64,000 nt of DNA from Gracilibacillus salitolerans (GTDB taxonomy: Bacteria; Bacillota; Bacilli; Bacillales; Amphibacillaceae). The notes under the pieces are model-generated. The model saw nothing but the letters and a program-made list of their open reading frames with translations, was not told the origin of the DNA and did no database searches. The translations under genes and the position numbers were made by a program. Below are positions 46,257 through 56,711 of the stretch, in pieces; position 1 is the first letter of the stretch; each line of letters opens with the position of its first letter. The DNA is taken from the NCBI RefSeq assembly GCF_009650095.1, contig NZ_CP045915.1, positions 2,356,001 to 2,420,000 of the forward strand. Direction: 5' to 3'.

Positions 46257-46612
46257 AAACTGCGAAGTACCGTGTACATGGATTTGCTTTCTTCCATTCT
46301 TGTCTTGATGAGTGCATAACCATCGCTGCGGAAAAATACTCCCTTTCCGGGGGCACGGCCTCAGCTAACCTTGCAAAGAAAATCACTTTGCAAAGTGGAT
46401 CTTCGACTCGCGCTGTTCCCCCAGGAGTGTCGCATTTTTCCGCAGCTTTGACTAGTGTTTTGGAATAGTGAGAAGAAGTCCCTTGATTATATATCCGAAG
46501 ATTTTCTTCTTTCAACAATCAGAACATTAGAACCAGCGAAGTATTCTGCCGGAGCGTATCCAAACCACTTATCAAAAATCAGGATGGAAAAATTTCCACT
46601 GTGTCGCAGTTT
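46257..46612. repeat. Full-length terminal-inverted-repeat element (copy 2)
   Basis: AAACTGCGAA (46257-46266) and TCGCAGTTT (46604-46612) bound 356 bp. Inside, GCTGCGGAAAAAT (46325-46337) and ATTTTTCCGCAGC (46434-46446) are a perfect 13-bp inverted repeat, extended by ACTCC/GGAGT and GGGGG/CCCCC, so the RNA or single strand could form a large hairpin. Closely matched by copy 3 (358 bp). Compared with copy 3, copy 2 has an additional TTGCAAAG-containing stretch, seemingly a small tandem duplication. No transposase is present. Open frames inside have no ribosome site. Confidence 0.85.
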
Positions 46613-46699
46613 GTATCTACTACGAAACATCGGACTGGTTTTGCCCGGTTTTGTCTTATGATAAAATAATAGGAAGATTAATAGTAAAGGAGATCGAAG

Positions 46700-49600
46700 A
46701 TGAGTATCTCTAGTCAAGAAAAATTTCAGTTACTAATGAAACAGATTGGTATTGCTGATGATATGAAAAATAAATACTTTCAAAATGGTGCTATTGAAAA
46801 ACTGGAAGTGTACCGGTCGAATCAGTCGTGGCACTTTTATTTCCATCTGGAACATATTATCCCTGCTGATATATATCAAGCATTTATTTTGAAATTAACC
46901 GAAGCATTCTCGTCTATAGCGAAAGTTTCATGGTCGATTAGAGTTGATCAACATGCTATTGACGAACAGGAACGGTTCCATTATTGGCAAATTTTCCTAT
47001 CTGAGTTGATGAGGGAGTCACCTAAATATCGTACTTTTGAAAATAAGAAACCTTTAATAGACGATAATAATATTATGTTAACTGTAAGTAATCAAATCGA
47101 AGCACAGTGGACTAAAACCATTCAGTCGCAATTTGATCAATTCTGTATGAAAGTTGGTTTACCTAAACAAATTATTCAACTTGAAGTAGCAGCACAGCAA
47201 GAGGAAATTGAAAAATTCCAACAGGAAAAAGCTATGGAAGATCGCAAAAAAGTGGAAGAAGCTTTTAAAGAACAAGAGAAAAGGGCAAAAGAAACGAAAC
47301 CAGACAGTCCTTCAGGTCCAGTTCAGCTTGGGTATCCTATCAAAGAAAATCCTATATCTATGAGGGATGTTGTAGAAGAAGAAAAAAATGTTATCTTCCA
47401 AGGGTTTGTATTTGATGCTGAAATCAGAGAATTACGATCTGGTAGACATTTATTAATGCTTAAAGTGACAGACTATACCGACTCTTTTCAGATTAAAATG
47501 TTCTCAAAAGGTGATCAAGATGTGGAGAAGTTTAAGCAGTTAAAAGAAGGTATGTGGATTAAAGCTAAAGGTATGGTTCAGACAGATAATTTCTCAAATG
47601 AATTAACGATGATGGCAAAGGATATTCAACAAGCGGCTTCGATTACACGAGAAGATAATGGTTATGAAGAAGAAAAACGTGTTGAATTACATGCGCATAC
47701 GTTAATGAGCCAAATGGACGCCGTAGTATCGGCTGCAAAATTGATCGAACAAGCTGGAAAATGGGGTCATAAAGCGATTGCCATTACAGACCATGCAGTT
47801 GCTCAAGCCTATCCAGAAGCATATGCAGCTGGGCAAAAACATGGTGTGAAGGTTGTATACGGTGTAGAAGCTAACATTGTCGATGACGGGGTACCAATTG
47901 CTTATAATGAATCTGATCGTACATTAACAGATGATACGTATGTTGTGTTTGATGTGGAGACAACGGGACTATCTGCAATATATGACACTATCATTGAACT
48001 TGCTGCCGTTAAAGTGCACAATGGAGAAATTGTAGATCGTTATGAATCTTTTGCTAATCCACATCACCCATTGTCCGAAACAACTACTAATTTAACGGGT
48101 ATTACAGATGATATGGTGAAAGATGCACCAGAAGTAGAAGAAGTATTAAAGGAATTTCATGAATGGATGGGAGACGGCATTTTAGTAGCACATAATGCAG
48201 ATTTTGATATGGGATTCTTGAATACTGGATTTAAGCGTATCGGGTATGAAGAAGCAAGTAATCCTGTAATTGACACGTTGGAATTAGCGCGTTTACTGTT
48301 CCCGGAATTAAAGAATCATCGTTTGAACACGCTGTGTAAGAAGCTTGATATCGAACTAACCCAGCATCACCGTGCCATTTATGATGCTGAAGCAACAGGT
48401 TATTTATTATGGAAGTTTGTTAAACTATCAATTGAGCGAGGTATAGTGAATCATAACCAATTTAATCAGCACATGGGAGAAGGGAATGCATATCAACGTT
48501 CCCGCCCTTTCCATGCTACATTGCTAGCAGTAGATCAAGAAGGCTTAAAAAATATTTATAAATTGGTTTCCTTAGCACATATCGATTATTTTTACCGTGT
48601 TCCACGAATACCAAGGTCAAAATTAAAACAATATCGAAAAGGCATTTTAGTAGGTACTGCATGTGACAAAGGTGAAGTATTTGAAACGATGATGCAAAAA
48701 TCGAAAGATCAAGCTGAAAAAGTTGCACAATTCTATGATTTTATTGAGGTTCAACCTCCTGAAAATTTTGTGCATCTTTATGACAGAGAATTAGTTCAGA
48801 ATGAAGCACAGTTATTCGATATTATTCGCAATATTGTTCAACTTGCGGAAGAACTCGATAAGCCTTGTGTAGCTACGGGAAATGTTCATCATTTAGAAAA
48901 GAATGATATGATTTACCGGCAAATATTAATCGCTTCGCAAAGTGGTAATCCATTAAATAGACAAACATTACCGAATACGCATTTTCGCACAACGAATGAG
49001 ATGATGGAGGCATTCTCGTTTTTGGGAGAAGAAAAAGCAAAAGAAATAGTCATTACCAATCCGAACGCACTCGTCGACCAAATTGAAGAGGTCAAACCAG
49101 TAAAAGAAGATCTTTATACACCAAATATCGATGGTGCGGAAGAAGAAATTCGAGAATTAAGTTATAACTTTGCTAAATCCGTCTATGGCACTCCGATTCC
49201 AGAAATTGTCGAAAAACGGGTAGAAAAGGAACTGAAAAGTATCATTGGCCATGGTTTTGCGGTTATTTACTTGATTTCACAAAAACTAGTAAAAAAATCC
49301 TTAGATGATGGGTATCTAGTAGGTTCAAGGGGTTCTGTCGGTTCTTCATTGATTGCAACTTTTACAGAGATCACAGAAGTAAATCCCTTACCACCTCACT
49401 ATGTATGTCCAGAGTGTAAGTATAGTGAATTTTTCGATGATGGTTCAGTCGGTAGTGGATTTGATTTACCAGACAAGAAATGCCCTGAATGTCATGCAGA
49501 GTTGAAGAAAGATGGGCAAGATATTCCATTTGAAACTTTCTTAGGATTCAAAGGAGATAAGGTACCTGATATTGACTTGAATTTCTCAGGTGAATATCAA

Positions 49601-50986
49601 CCTCGTGCCCATAACTATACGAAGGTACTTTTTGGGGAAGATAATGTATACCGTGCAGGAACAATAGGTACGGTAGCGGAAAAAACAGCCTACGGTTATG
49701 CCAAAGGCTATGCGAGTGACAAAGAACTAACGCTGAAGCAAGCAGAAGTAGACCGTTTAGTAAAAGGGTGTACTGGTGCTAAGCGGACAACTGGACAGCA
49801 CCCTGGAGGTATAATTGTTGTACCAGATGATAAAGAAATATATGATTTTACGCCAATACAATTCCCAGCGGATGACAGAAACTCGGAATGGCGCACAACT
49901 CACTTTGATTTCCACTCGATTCACGATAATTTGTTGAAACTTGATATACTGGGGCACGATGATCCTACCATGATCCGTATGCTTCAAGATTTAAGTGGTA
50001 TTGATCCGCAAACAATACCGACTGATGACGATGAAGTTATGAAGATTTTTTCAGGTCCCGACGTGTTAGGTGTTACTCCAGAACAAATTATGTGCAAGAC
50101 AGGGACCTTAGGGGTACCTGAGTTCGGTACAAGGTTTGTACGCCAGATGCTTGAAGATACAAAACCTAAAACTTTTGCGGAATTAGTCATTATATCTGGT
50201 CTAAGTCACGGAACTGATGTATGGTTAGGTAATGCACAAGAGCTAATCAATAATGGTATTTGTGGTTTGCCAGATGTTATAGGTTGTCGTGATGATATTA
50301 TGGTGTACTTAATGCACAAAGGATTAGATGCGTCACTTGCCTTTAAGATTATGGAATTTGTTCGTAAGGGGAAAGGGTTAGAACCAGAATGGATCGAAGA
50401 AATGAAAAAGCACGATGTTCCTGACTGGTATATAGATTCTTGTAAGAAGATAAAATATATGTTCCCGAAAGCACATGCTGCAGCATATGTATTGATGGCA
50501 ATTCGAATTGCTTATTTTAAAGTACATTATCCTATTTATTTTTATGCGGCGTACTTCACAGTAAGAGCAGATGATTTTGAATTAGATACAATGGTCAAAG
50601 GTTCAGAAGCAATGCGTAAACGAATTAAAGAAATACTTGATAAAGGTAACGATGCGCCACCAAAAGAAAAAAGTTTACTTACTGTCTTAGAATTAGCTTT
50701 AGAAATGAATGAACGAGGTTACCATTTTCAAAAAGTAGACTTGTACCGTTCCTCGGCTACGGAATTTTTAGTAGATGAAGACAGTTTAATCCCACCATTT
50801 AATGCAGTGGATGGATTAGGTACAAACGCTGCAATTAATATTGAAAAAGCAAGGGAAGACGGAGAATTCTTATCAAAAGAAGATTTACGAGAACGCAGTC
50901 GCATTTCTAAAACCGTATTAGAATACCTTGATCAACATGGTTGTTTAGAAGGAATGGCAGAAAAAAATCAATTATCTTTATTTTAA
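46700..50986 (+). CDS. polC: DNA polymerase III alpha subunit, PolC type (with 3'-5' exonuclease)
   Basis: 1428 aa replicative polymerase of low-GC Gram-positives (B. subtilis 1437). N-terminal domain, OB fold (about 225-320), PHP domain starting [14 protein letters not shown] (about 329), with the DEDD exonuclease inserted ([20 protein letters not shown], about 414; [27 protein letters not shown]). A four-Cys zinc motif lies at about 903-931 ([19 protein letters not shown]). Palm catalytic Asp residues are in [12 protein letters not shown] (about 955) and [12 protein letters not shown] (about 1080). GGAG precedes the ATG. Followed by a long gap with the nusA-operon leader. Confidence 0.99.
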   Translation: MSISSQEKFQLLMKQIGIADDMKNKYFQNGAIEKLEVYRSNQSWHFYFHLEHIIPADIYQAFILKLTEAFSSIAKVSWSIRVDQHAIDEQERFHYWQIFLSELMRESPKYRTFENKKPLIDDNNIMLTVSNQIEAQWTKTIQSQFDQFCMKVGLPKQIIQLEVAAQQEEIEKFQQEKAMEDRKKVEEAFKEQEKRAKETKPDSPSGPVQLGYPIKENPISMRDVVEEEKNVIFQGFVFDAEIRELRSGRHLLMLKVTDYTDSFQIKMFSKGDQDVEKFKQLKEGMWIKAKGMVQTDNFSNELTMMAKDIQQAASITREDNGYEEEKRVELHAHTLMSQMDAVVSAAKLIEQAGKWGHKAIAITDHAVAQAYPEAYAAGQKHGVKVVYGVEANIVDDGVPIAYNESDRTLTDDTYVVFDVETTGLSAIYDTIIELAAVKVHNGEIVDRYESFANPHHPLSETTTNLTGITDDMVKDAPEVEEVLKEFHEWMGDGILVAHNADFDMGFLNTGFKRIGYEEASNPVIDTLELARLLFPELKNHRLNTLCKKLDIELTQHHRAIYDAEATGYLLWKFVKLSIERGIVNHNQFNQHMGEGNAYQRSRPFHATLLAVDQEGLKNIYKLVSLAHIDYFYRVPRIPRSKLKQYRKGILVGTACDKGEVFETMMQKSKDQAEKVAQFYDFIEVQPPENFVHLYDRELVQNEAQLFDIIRNIVQLAEELDKPCVATGNVHHLEKNDMIYRQILIASQSGNPLNRQTLPNTHFRTTNEMMEAFSFLGEEKAKEIVITNPNALVDQIEEVKPVKEDLYTPNIDGAEEEIRELSYNFAKSVYGTPIPEIVEKRVEKELKSIIGHGFAVIYLISQKLVKKSLDDGYLVGSRGSVGSSLIATFTEITEVNPLPPHYVCPECKYSEFFDDGSVGSGFDLPDKKCPECHAELKKDGQDIPFETFLGFKGDKVPDIDLNFSGEYQPRAHNYTKVLFGEDNVYRAGTIGTVAEKTAYGYAKGYASDKELTLKQAEVDRLVKGCTGAKRTTGQHPGGIIVVPDDKEIYDFTPIQFPADDRNSEWRTTHFDFHSIHDNLLKLDILGHDDPTMIRMLQDLSGIDPQTIPTDDDEVMKIFSGPDVLGVTPEQIMCKTGTLGVPEFGTRFVRQMLEDTKPKTFAELVIISGLSHGTDVWLGNAQELINNGICGLPDVIGCRDDIMVYLMHKGLDASLAFKIMEFVRKGKGLEPEWIEEMKKHDVPDWYIDSCKKIKYMFPKAHAAAYVLMAIRIAYFKVHYPIYFYAAYFTVRADDFELDTMVKGSEAMRKRIKEILDKGNDAPPKEKSLLTVLELALEMNERGYHFQKVDLYRSSATEFLVDEDSLIPPFNAVDGLGTNAAINIEKAREDGEFLSKEDLRERSRISKTVLEYLDQHGCLEGMAEKNQLSLF

Positions 50987-51084
50987 TGAATTAGTTTTTA
51001 TTAAATTGCTATGACCCTTACAGAGTGTAGAAATGTCTAAATTAAAGAGTGAAGAAAGTTGAATATTGCTGTCCTTACATCAGC

Positions 51085-51172
51085 TGTGGAAGATTTTTAA
51101 GCCTGCGAGGGCAGTCACCAAAATAAGCCTACTCAGTGAAAAGTTCACCTTAGGAGCGAGAATCATTCCACA
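51085..51172. other. Candidate three-way-junction structure between polC and rimP
   Basis: An outer imperfect stem pairs TGTGGAAGATT (51085-51095) with AATCATTCCACA (51161-51172). Inside are two hairpins: CTGC-GAGG-GCAG (51103-51114) and CCTA..GTGAA-AAG-TTCAC..TAGG (about 51129-51153). This could be a structured RNA or a worn repeat; it lies upstream of the rimP promoter. I do not recognise a known riboswitch. Confidence 0.4.
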
Positions 51173-51234
51173 CACTCAAATATAGAAAGTCATTGCGTAA
51201 GTGTAAGTTTTATTGGTTAAATCCATTAAATTCC

Positions 51235-51263
51235 TTGCATTATTAAACCATTCATGCTATATT
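51235..51263 (+). promoter_or_regulatory. Sigma-A promoter of the rimP-nusA-infB operon
   Basis: TTGCAT (51235-51240), a 17-nt spacer and TATATT (51258-51263). A start near 51270 would give a leader of about 370 nt before rimP. Confidence 0.65.
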
Positions 51264-51292
51264 TTATACAGATTTCATTTGATGCGGACAGA

Positions 51293-51322
51293 AAAGAGTG
51301 GGGATACCCACTCTTTCTTCTT
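51293..51322 (+). terminator. Leader attenuator, probably NusA-responsive
   Basis: A perfect 10-bp stem AAAGAGTGGG (51293-51302) / CCCACTCTTT (51307-51316) with GATA loop is followed by a weak tail CTTCTT. In B. subtilis the nusA operon leader contains a NusA-dependent terminator that allows NusA to limit its own synthesis. The weak U tract here fits a NusA-dependent type. The specific mechanism is inferred. Confidence 0.65.
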
Positions 51323-51351
51323 AGCTATCAACAACGAGCGATATAGGGTTT

Positions 51352-51389
51352 TGATAAATCCCTTGCCATTATTGGCAAGGGATTTATCA
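51352..51389 (+). other. Perfect 17-bp stem in rimP leader
   Basis: TGATAAATCCCTTGCCA (51352-51368) and TGGCAAGGGATTTATCA (51373-51389) are perfectly complementary with a TTAT loop. No T run follows, so it is not a plain terminator. It may stabilise or process the transcript. Confidence 0.65.
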
Positions 51390-51445
51390 TTCCGACTTTA
51401 CAAATGCGTGAAGGGGTACATAAACTATTTAGAAAATGACTTTTA

Positions 51446-51472
51446 TATCAGTTGGGGATCCCCAATCTGATA
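51446..51472 (+). other. Third hairpin in rimP leader
   Basis: TATCAGTTGGG (51446-51456) pairs with CCCAA-T-CTGATA (51461-51472), one bulged base, loop GATC. The stretch 51473-51625 is AT-rich; I see no further signal until the rimP ribosome site. Confidence 0.5.
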
Positions 51473-51640
51473 GTAGCATTTTATAAGTATTCATATCGGA
51501 AAATTAATCCCATAATAAATAAGAAGTTAATAATTATTTAACACCCCACATGTGAATTAGAATCATTTTAAGTGTGTATCGTTTAGTAAATATGGGAAAT
51601 ATATCTTAAAGAACATAATTGCAGTAGAGGAGGTATTAGA

Positions 51641-52114
51641 GTGGCTAACAAGATAGCACAACAAACAGAAGACCTAGTTCAACCCATATTAGATGAGCTT
51701 TCATTAGAACTTGTAGATATTGTCTATGAAAAAGAAGGACCAAACTGGTTTTTACGAGTATACATCGATAAAGATGGCGGCGTAGATATTGAAGAATGTG
51801 GTCAAGTTTCTGAAATGTTAAGTACTAAGCTAGATGAAGCAGACCCTATTAGTGAAGCTTATTTCTTAGAGGTTTCTTCACCCGGAGTAGAACGTCCATT
51901 AAAAACAGAAACTGATTTTGAAAAGTATATTGGAAAGCATGTTTATGTAAAGCTATATGAACCGATTTCCGGCGAAAAAGAATTTACAGGAGATTTAGTT
52001 GATTTCAAGGATGGTTCAGCAACTATTCGATATAAAGATAAAACCAAGCAAAAAGAAGTGGAGATTCCATTTGCCAAAATTGCGAAAGCTCGTCTAGCTG
52101 TAACTTTTGATTAA
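51641..52114 (+). CDS. rimP: Ribosome maturation factor RimP
   Basis: 157 aa, needed for 30S subunit maturation. Start GTG 51641 with GAGGAGGT upstream. Conserved [40 protein letters not shown], and [20 protein letters not shown]. First gene of the operon that couples ribosome maturation, transcription elongation and translation initiation. nusA follows after 14 nt. Confidence 0.97.
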   Translation: MANKIAQQTEDLVQPILDELSLELVDIVYEKEGPNWFLRVYIDKDGGVDIEECGQVSEMLSTKLDEADPISEAYFLEVSSPGVERPLKTETDFEKYIGKHVYVKLYEPISGEKEFTGDLVDFKDGSATIRYKDKTKQKEVEIPFAKIAKARLAVTFD

Positions 52115-52128
52115 AGGGGGAGACATTT

Positions 52129-53277
52129 GTGAACAGAGAATTGTTCGATGCAATGAATTATTTAGAAAAGGAAAAAGGAATCAACAAAGATATTCTTATG
52201 GAAGCGTTAGAAGCTGCCCTGATTTCTGCTTATAAAAAGAATTTTAAATCAGCAACCAATGTTAGAGTGGATTTAAATGAAGAAGCTGGTACGATGGGTG
52301 TTTTTGCTCAGAAAGAAATTGTGGAAGAGGTAGAAGATCACCATCAACATATCTCACTGGAGGAAGCACATAGTATTAATCCAGCGTACGAGATCGGTGA
52401 TGTAGTAGAAATTGAAGTAACACCAAGAGACTTCGGGCGAATAGCAGCACAAGCGGCAAAACAAGTGGTAACGCAACGAGTTCGAGAAGCAGAACGTGGC
52501 ATTATTTATAACGAATATATTGACCGTGAAGAAGACATTATGAATGGTACTATTCAACGTATGGACGGTCGTTTCATTTATGTGAACTTAGGTAAAGTGG
52601 AAGCCAAATTACCAGAGTCTGAATGTATGCCAACTGAGACATACAATGTTCATGACAGAATTAAGGTCTTTGTAACTAAAGTGGAAAATACAAATAAAGG
52701 TCCTAATATTTTTGTATCCAGAACACATCCAGGATTATTGAAGCGATTATTTGAAATGGAAGTACCGGAGATTTATGATGGTACAGTCGAAGTTAAATCT
52801 GTAGCGCGTGAAGCAGGAGATCGTTCTAAGATATCTGTACATGCGGAGGATCCGGAAATTGATCCCGTAGGGTCATGTGTAGGTCAAAAAGGGCAAAGGG
52901 TACAGACAATTGTCGATGAATTAAAAGGAGAAAAAATTGACATTGTAGAATGGTCTGAAGATCCAGTTGTCTATGTCTCCAATTCACTTAGCCCTTCTAA
53001 GGTTATTCAGGTCATTGTTGATGAAGATGAAAAAGCAACCACTGTTATAGTTCCTGATTATCAATTATCACTTGCGATTGGTAAAAGAGGACAAAATGCT
53101 AGATTGGCTGCCAAATTAACAGGTTGGAAAATTGATATTAAAAGCGAATCTGAAGCAAAAGAAGAAGGGCTCATTTCAGAAGAAGATATTGAAGAAAGTT
53201 TAGATGCTCTAGAATATGAGGATAGCTTAGAATATGAAGAATCCTACGAAGATATGGATGAAGATCTGTTTAAGTAA
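52129..53277 (+). CDS. nusA: Transcription termination/antitermination factor NusA
   Basis: 382 aa. Binds RNA polymerase and promotes pausing and termination. Start GTG 52129 with AAAGGGGGAGA upstream. N-terminal RNAP-binding domain (LFDAMNYLEKEKGINKDILM), S1 domain (MNGTIQRMDGRFIYVNLGKV, about 137), KH1 and KH2 (DPVGSCVGQKGQRVQTIVDE; YQLSLAIGKRGQNARLAAKL). The acidic repeat tail (LEYEDSLEYEESYEDMDED) is typical of Bacillus length. Probably represses its own operon through the leader attenuator. Confidence 0.98.
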   Translation: MNRELFDAMNYLEKEKGINKDILMEALEAALISAYKKNFKSATNVRVDLNEEAGTMGVFAQKEIVEEVEDHHQHISLEEAHSINPAYEIGDVVEIEVTPRDFGRIAAQAAKQVVTQRVREAERGIIYNEYIDREEDIMNGTIQRMDGRFIYVNLGKVEAKLPESECMPTETYNVHDRIKVFVTKVENTNKGPNIFVSRTHPGLLKRLFEMEVPEIYDGTVEVKSVAREAGDRSKISVHAEDPEIDPVGSCVGQKGQRVQTIVDELKGEKIDIVEWSEDPVVYVSNSLSPSKVIQVIVDEDEKATTVIVPDYQLSLAIGKRGQNARLAAKLTGWKIDIKSESEAKEEGLISEEDIEESLDALEYEDSLEYEESYEDMDEDLFK

Positions 53278-53289
53278 GGAGGTATTCAT

Positions 53290-53559
53290 ATGACTAAAAA
53301 ACGGAAAGTACCACTAAGAAAATGTGTCGTAACACAAGAAATGCTGCCTAAAGGGTCTTTAATTCGAGTGGTAAAAACTAAAGAAGGTGGCGTTTTTGTA
53401 GACCCTACTGGAAAGAAGAATGGGCGAGGAGCCTACGTATCCAAGGATTTACAAGTAATCAGCCAAGCAGAGAAAAATGGCGCACTTGAAAAACAGCTTG
53501 AAATAAAGATTCCTCAAGAAATATATGATGAATTAAGAACACAGATTGAAGGCGAATAA
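53290..53559 (+). CDS. rnpM: RNase P modulator RnpM (YlxR)
   Basis: 89 aa of the YlxR/DUF448 family: RKCVVTQEMLPKGSLIRVVK and KKNGRGAYVSKDLQVISQAE are the family blocks, the basic GRGAY patch being RNA-binding. B. subtilis YlxR has been reported to bind and modulate RNase P. AAGGAGG precedes the ATG by 8 nt. Lies between nusA and ylxQ as usual. Confidence 0.95.
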   Translation: MTKKRKVPLRKCVVTQEMLPKGSLIRVVKTKEGGVFVDPTGKKNGRGAYVSKDLQVISQAEKNGALEKQLEIKIPQEIYDELRTQIEGE

Positions 53560-53560
53560 A

Positions 53561-53881
53561 GTGGTCAATCAAAAATCTTATCTTAATATAATTGGATTAG
53601 CCAACCGCGCTGGGAAATGTACGTTTGGTGAAGAACAAATTGTCAAAGAAATTCAGTCAAAAAAATCAAAGATTGTATTAATTGCAAGTGATATAGGCGA
53701 TCAAACACGAAAGAAATTAACAGACAAATGTACGTTTTATAACATTCCTTTTTTCTTTGTAGATGATCGAGATACACTTTCGCAAGCAGTAGGTAAATCA
53801 GGTCGTGTAGCTATTTCCATTCATGAGTTTGGATTAGCGAAGAAATTAATTGCATTACTTGATGAAAATATTCGGGGGTGA
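53561..53881 (+). CDS. ylxQ: L7Ae-family RNA-binding protein YlxQ
   Basis: 106 aa from GTG 53561, which fits the family start ([20 protein letters not shown]); a TTG at 53546 inside rnpM is the alternative. L7Ae/L30e/Gadd45 fold: [40 protein letters not shown]. Such proteins bind kink-turns; the target is not established. The start lies 1 nt after the rnpM stop, with coupling likely. Confidence 0.93.
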   Translation: MVNQKSYLNIIGLANRAGKCTFGEEQIVKEIQSKKSKIVLIASDIGDQTRKKLTDKCTFYNIPFFFVDDRDTLSQAVGKSGRVAISIHEFGLAKKLIALLDENIRG

Positions 53882-53885
53882 ACGT

Positions 53886-55949
53886 ATGTCAAAAATACGA
53901 GTATATGAGTACGCAAAACAAGTAAATAAATCCAGTAAGGAAGTCATTAATAAACTTAAAGAATTAGAGCTTCCGGTTTCCAATCATATGTCTACTATTA
54001 CAGATGATATGAAAACAAAGCTTGATCAAAGTTTTCAACCAAAATCAAAAGAACAGCCAAAAAAGAAACAAGGAAAGAATCAACAACATAGAAAACCTAA
54101 CAATACTCAGCAGTCAAATAAGAAAAAGCAAAAGAATAATAATAAACAACAAGACAAAAGACAAGAAACACAAAAGCCAGTAAATAACCAACCACAACTG
54201 CCTAGTAAAATAACTTATTCTGGCTCAATAACAGTTGGAGAACTAGCAGATAAGCTAAATAAAGAGACAAATGAAATTATTAAAAAGTTGATGTTTTTAG
54301 GTGTTATGGCAACTAAAAATCAAGATCTAGATGAAGATGCATTGGATTTAATTTGTGGTGAGTATGGAGTGGAAGTAGAACAAGAAATAGAAATAGATAA
54401 AGCAGACCTTGCCACATATATTGAAGAAGATGATCCTGATAAATTAGAGGAGCGTCCTCCCGTTGTAACGATTATGGGTCACGTTGACCATGGTAAAACA
54501 ACATTACTTGATTCGATTCGCCATACCAAAGTAACAGAAGGTGAGGCAGGAGGTATCACACAGCATATTGGTGCATACCAAGTAAGAGAAAACGATAAAA
54601 AAGTTACCTTCCTTGATACACCGGGGCACGCAGCGTTCACGAGCATGCGTTCACGTGGTGCTCAAATTACAGATATTGCTATTTTAGTAGTAGCAGCTGA
54701 TGATGGTGTTATGCCGCAAACTGTAGAAGCGATCAATCATGCTAAGGCAGCGGAAGTACCAATAATTGTAGCAGTGAACAAAATGGATAAAGAAGGCGCA
54801 AATCCTGATCGTGTCATGCAAGAATTAACGGAATATGAATTAATCCCTGAAGACTGGGGTGGAGACACAATCTTTGTACAACTATCTGCTATTAAAAGAG
54901 AGGGAATTGATGATTTATTAGAAATGATCCTCCTGGTGGCAGAAGTCGAAGAATTAAAAGCAAATGCCAACCGTCGTGCTAATGGTACAGTAATTGAAGC
55001 ACAATTGGACAAAGGTCGCGGTTCTGTTGCATCATTACTCGTACAAAATGGTACACTAAAAGTAGGAGATCCAATTGTAGTTGGAAATACGTTTGGTCGT
55101 GTTCGTGCGATGGTGAATGATTTAGGTAAACGTATTGATTCAGCTGGACCTTCAAAACCTGTTGAGATCACAGGACTTAATGATGTACCATTAGCAGGAG
55201 ATCGATTTGTTGTGTTTAAAGATGAAAAACAAGCACGTCAAATCGGTGAAATGAGACAACAAAAACAGTTAGAAGAAAAAAGAGGTACACAGTCTCGTGT
55301 CAGCTTGGATGATTTATTTGAACAAATTAAACAAGGTGAAATTAAAGATATTAACGTGATTATTAAGGCAGACGTACAAGGATCTGTAGAAGCATTAGCT
55401 GCATCCTTGCAAAAAATTGATGTAGAAGGTGTAAAAGTCAACATCATTCATACCGGTGTTGGTGCAATCAAGGAATCAGATATTATTCTCGCTTCCGCAT
55501 CAAATGCTGTTGTTATTGGGTTTAACGTTCGACCAGATAATAATGCGAAAAAAGCAGCAGAATCAGAAAAAGTTGACATTCGTCTTCACCGTGTCATTTA
55601 TAAAGCAATTGAAGAAGTTGAAGCTGCTATGAAAGGTATGCTTGATCCTGAATTTGAAGAAAAAGTGATTGGTCAAGTTGAAGTAAGAGAAATCTTTAAA
55701 GTATCCAGAATTGGAACGATAGCAGGTGCCTACGTTACAGATGGAAAAGTAACTAGAGATGCTGGCATTCGATTAATTCGTGATGGTGTAGTCGTCTTTG
55801 AAGGTGAAATTGATACATTGAAACGCTTTAAAGATGATGTCAAAGAAGTTGCACAAAATTACGAGTGCGGTATTACAATCAAAAATTACAATGATATTAA
55901 AGAAGGCGATGTAATTGAAGCATATGTGATGGAGGAAATTGAAGTTTAA
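53886..55949 (+). CDS. infB: Translation initiation factor IF-2
   Basis: 687 aa from ATG 53886 (GGGGGTGA upstream); an in-frame ATG at 53850 inside ylxQ is rejected. Delivers fMet-tRNA to the 30S subunit. N-terminal helical domain [20 protein letters not shown], a Lys/Gln/Asn-rich linker (about 55-110), the IF2-N domain, then the GTPase: GHVDHGKTT (about 198-206), [29 protein letters not shown]-terminal domains include [17 protein letters not shown] and [20 protein letters not shown]. ylxP overlaps the stop by one base. Confidence 0.99.
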   Translation: MSKIRVYEYAKQVNKSSKEVINKLKELELPVSNHMSTITDDMKTKLDQSFQPKSKEQPKKKQGKNQQHRKPNNTQQSNKKKQKNNNKQQDKRQETQKPVNNQPQLPSKITYSGSITVGELADKLNKETNEIIKKLMFLGVMATKNQDLDEDALDLICGEYGVEVEQEIEIDKADLATYIEEDDPDKLEERPPVVTIMGHVDHGKTTLLDSIRHTKVTEGEAGGITQHIGAYQVRENDKKVTFLDTPGHAAFTSMRSRGAQITDIAILVVAADDGVMPQTVEAINHAKAAEVPIIVAVNKMDKEGANPDRVMQELTEYELIPEDWGGDTIFVQLSAIKREGIDDLLEMILLVAEVEELKANANRRANGTVIEAQLDKGRGSVASLLVQNGTLKVGDPIVVGNTFGRVRAMVNDLGKRIDSAGPSKPVEITGLNDVPLAGDRFVVFKDEKQARQIGEMRQQKQLEEKRGTQSRVSLDDLFEQIKQGEIKDINVIIKADVQGSVEALAASLQKIDVEGVKVNIIHTGVGAIKESDIILASASNAVVIGFNVRPDNNAKKAAESEKVDIRLHRVIYKAIEEVEAAMKGMLDPEFEEKVIGQVEVREIFKVSRIGTIAGAYVTDGKVTRDAGIRLIRDGVVVFEGEIDTLKRFKDDVKEVAQNYECGITIKNYNDIKEGDVIEAYVMEEIEV

Positions 55950-56227
55950 TGATCACCTATGCAGAAGTTGAAATCTTTTTGTACGAATGCCACTCTTTAA
56001 AAGATAAACGATCTGTTTTAAAAAGGATTAAAAATCGTCTTAGTAAAGATTTAAATATTGCCATCTCTGAAATGGATTATCAAGACTTATGGCAACGATC
56101 TAAGCTAGGAATAGTCACCGTATCGGAATCGAGTGAAATTGGTCAACAAATTATTCAACAGGCACTAAGCACGCTTGATTCCTTTACGGAAATAGAACGG
56201 ACTATTACAAATACTGAAATAAGATGA
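55949..56227 (+). CDS. ylxP: DUF503-family protein YlxP
   Basis: 92 aa, DUF503 family: VEIFLYECHSLKDKRSVLKR, then IKNRLSKDLNIAISEMDYQD LWQR and LGIVTVSESSEIGQQIIQQA. Conserved between infB and rbfA in Firmicutes; function not established, probably in ribosome biogenesis by context. Its ATG overlaps the infB TAA (TAATG), suggesting reinitiation. Confidence 0.93.
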   Translation: MITYAEVEIFLYECHSLKDKRSVLKRIKNRLSKDLNIAISEMDYQDLWQRSKLGIVTVSESSEIGQQIIQQALSTLDSFTEIERTITNTEIR

Positions 56228-56253
56228 AGTAAGATAGGAAAGAGGTGATATAG

Positions 56254-56610
56254 ATGGGAGAGTTACGCTCTAATCGAGTCGCCGAACAAATGAAAAAAGA
56301 GCTTGGTGATATCATATCCCGCAAAATCAAAGATCCTAGAGTAGGTTTTGTTACAATTACAGATGTAGAAGTTACCGGAGACCTGCAACAAGCAAAAGTA
56401 TTTATCTCGGTTTTAGGTGATGAAAACAAAAGACAGGAAACTCTAATTGGTCTAGCTAAAGCAAAAGGCTTTATCCGTTCGGAGATTGGCAAACGAATTA
56501 GATTGAGAAAAACACCAGAATTAATGTTTGACTTCGATGACACCATCGAAAGAGGAAATCGGATTGAACATATTCTTAGAGAATTAAATGAATCAGAAGA
56601 AGAGCAGTAA
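56254..56610 (+). CDS. rbfA: Ribosome-binding factor A
   Basis: 118 aa KH-fold 30S maturation factor: [50 protein letters not shown] and the [20 protein letters not shown] block. AGAGGTGA precedes the ATG. Last gene of the rimP operon before a terminator. Confidence 0.97.
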   Translation: MGELRSNRVAEQMKKELGDIISRKIKDPRVGFVTITDVEVTGDLQQAKVFISVLGDENKRQETLIGLAKAKGFIRSEIGKRIRLRKTPELMFDFDDTIERGNRIEHILRELNESEEEQ

Positions 56611-56650
56611 GAAAACTCAAGAGCGCTTGTTTTTCTATAGCAATAAAATG

Positions 56651-56678
56651 AGAACCCTTGTCTTTACAAGGGTTTTCT
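56651..56678 (+). terminator. Intrinsic terminator after rbfA
   Basis: AACCCTTGT (56653-56661) / ACAAGGGTT (56666-56674), CTTT loop, tail TTCT. It separates the rimP-rbfA operon from truB-ribF. Confidence 0.75.
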
Positions 56679-56711
56679 GACTGTCTATATTTAATAAAGT
56701 GGAGGTGACGT

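Noticed and set aside
46201..46518. Reverse-strand open frame of 105 codons over repeat copy 2
   Set aside because: Covers repeat ends and palindrome; in copy 3 the corresponding frame is broken.
51213..51470. Open frame of 85 codons between polC and rimP
   Set aside because: It runs through the rimP promoter and leader hairpins, which explain the sequence better; no ribosome site before the ATG.
54737..55171. 144-codon open frame antisense to infB
   Set aside because: Shadow of a strongly conserved GTPase gene; low-complexity Ser/Thr/Ile product.
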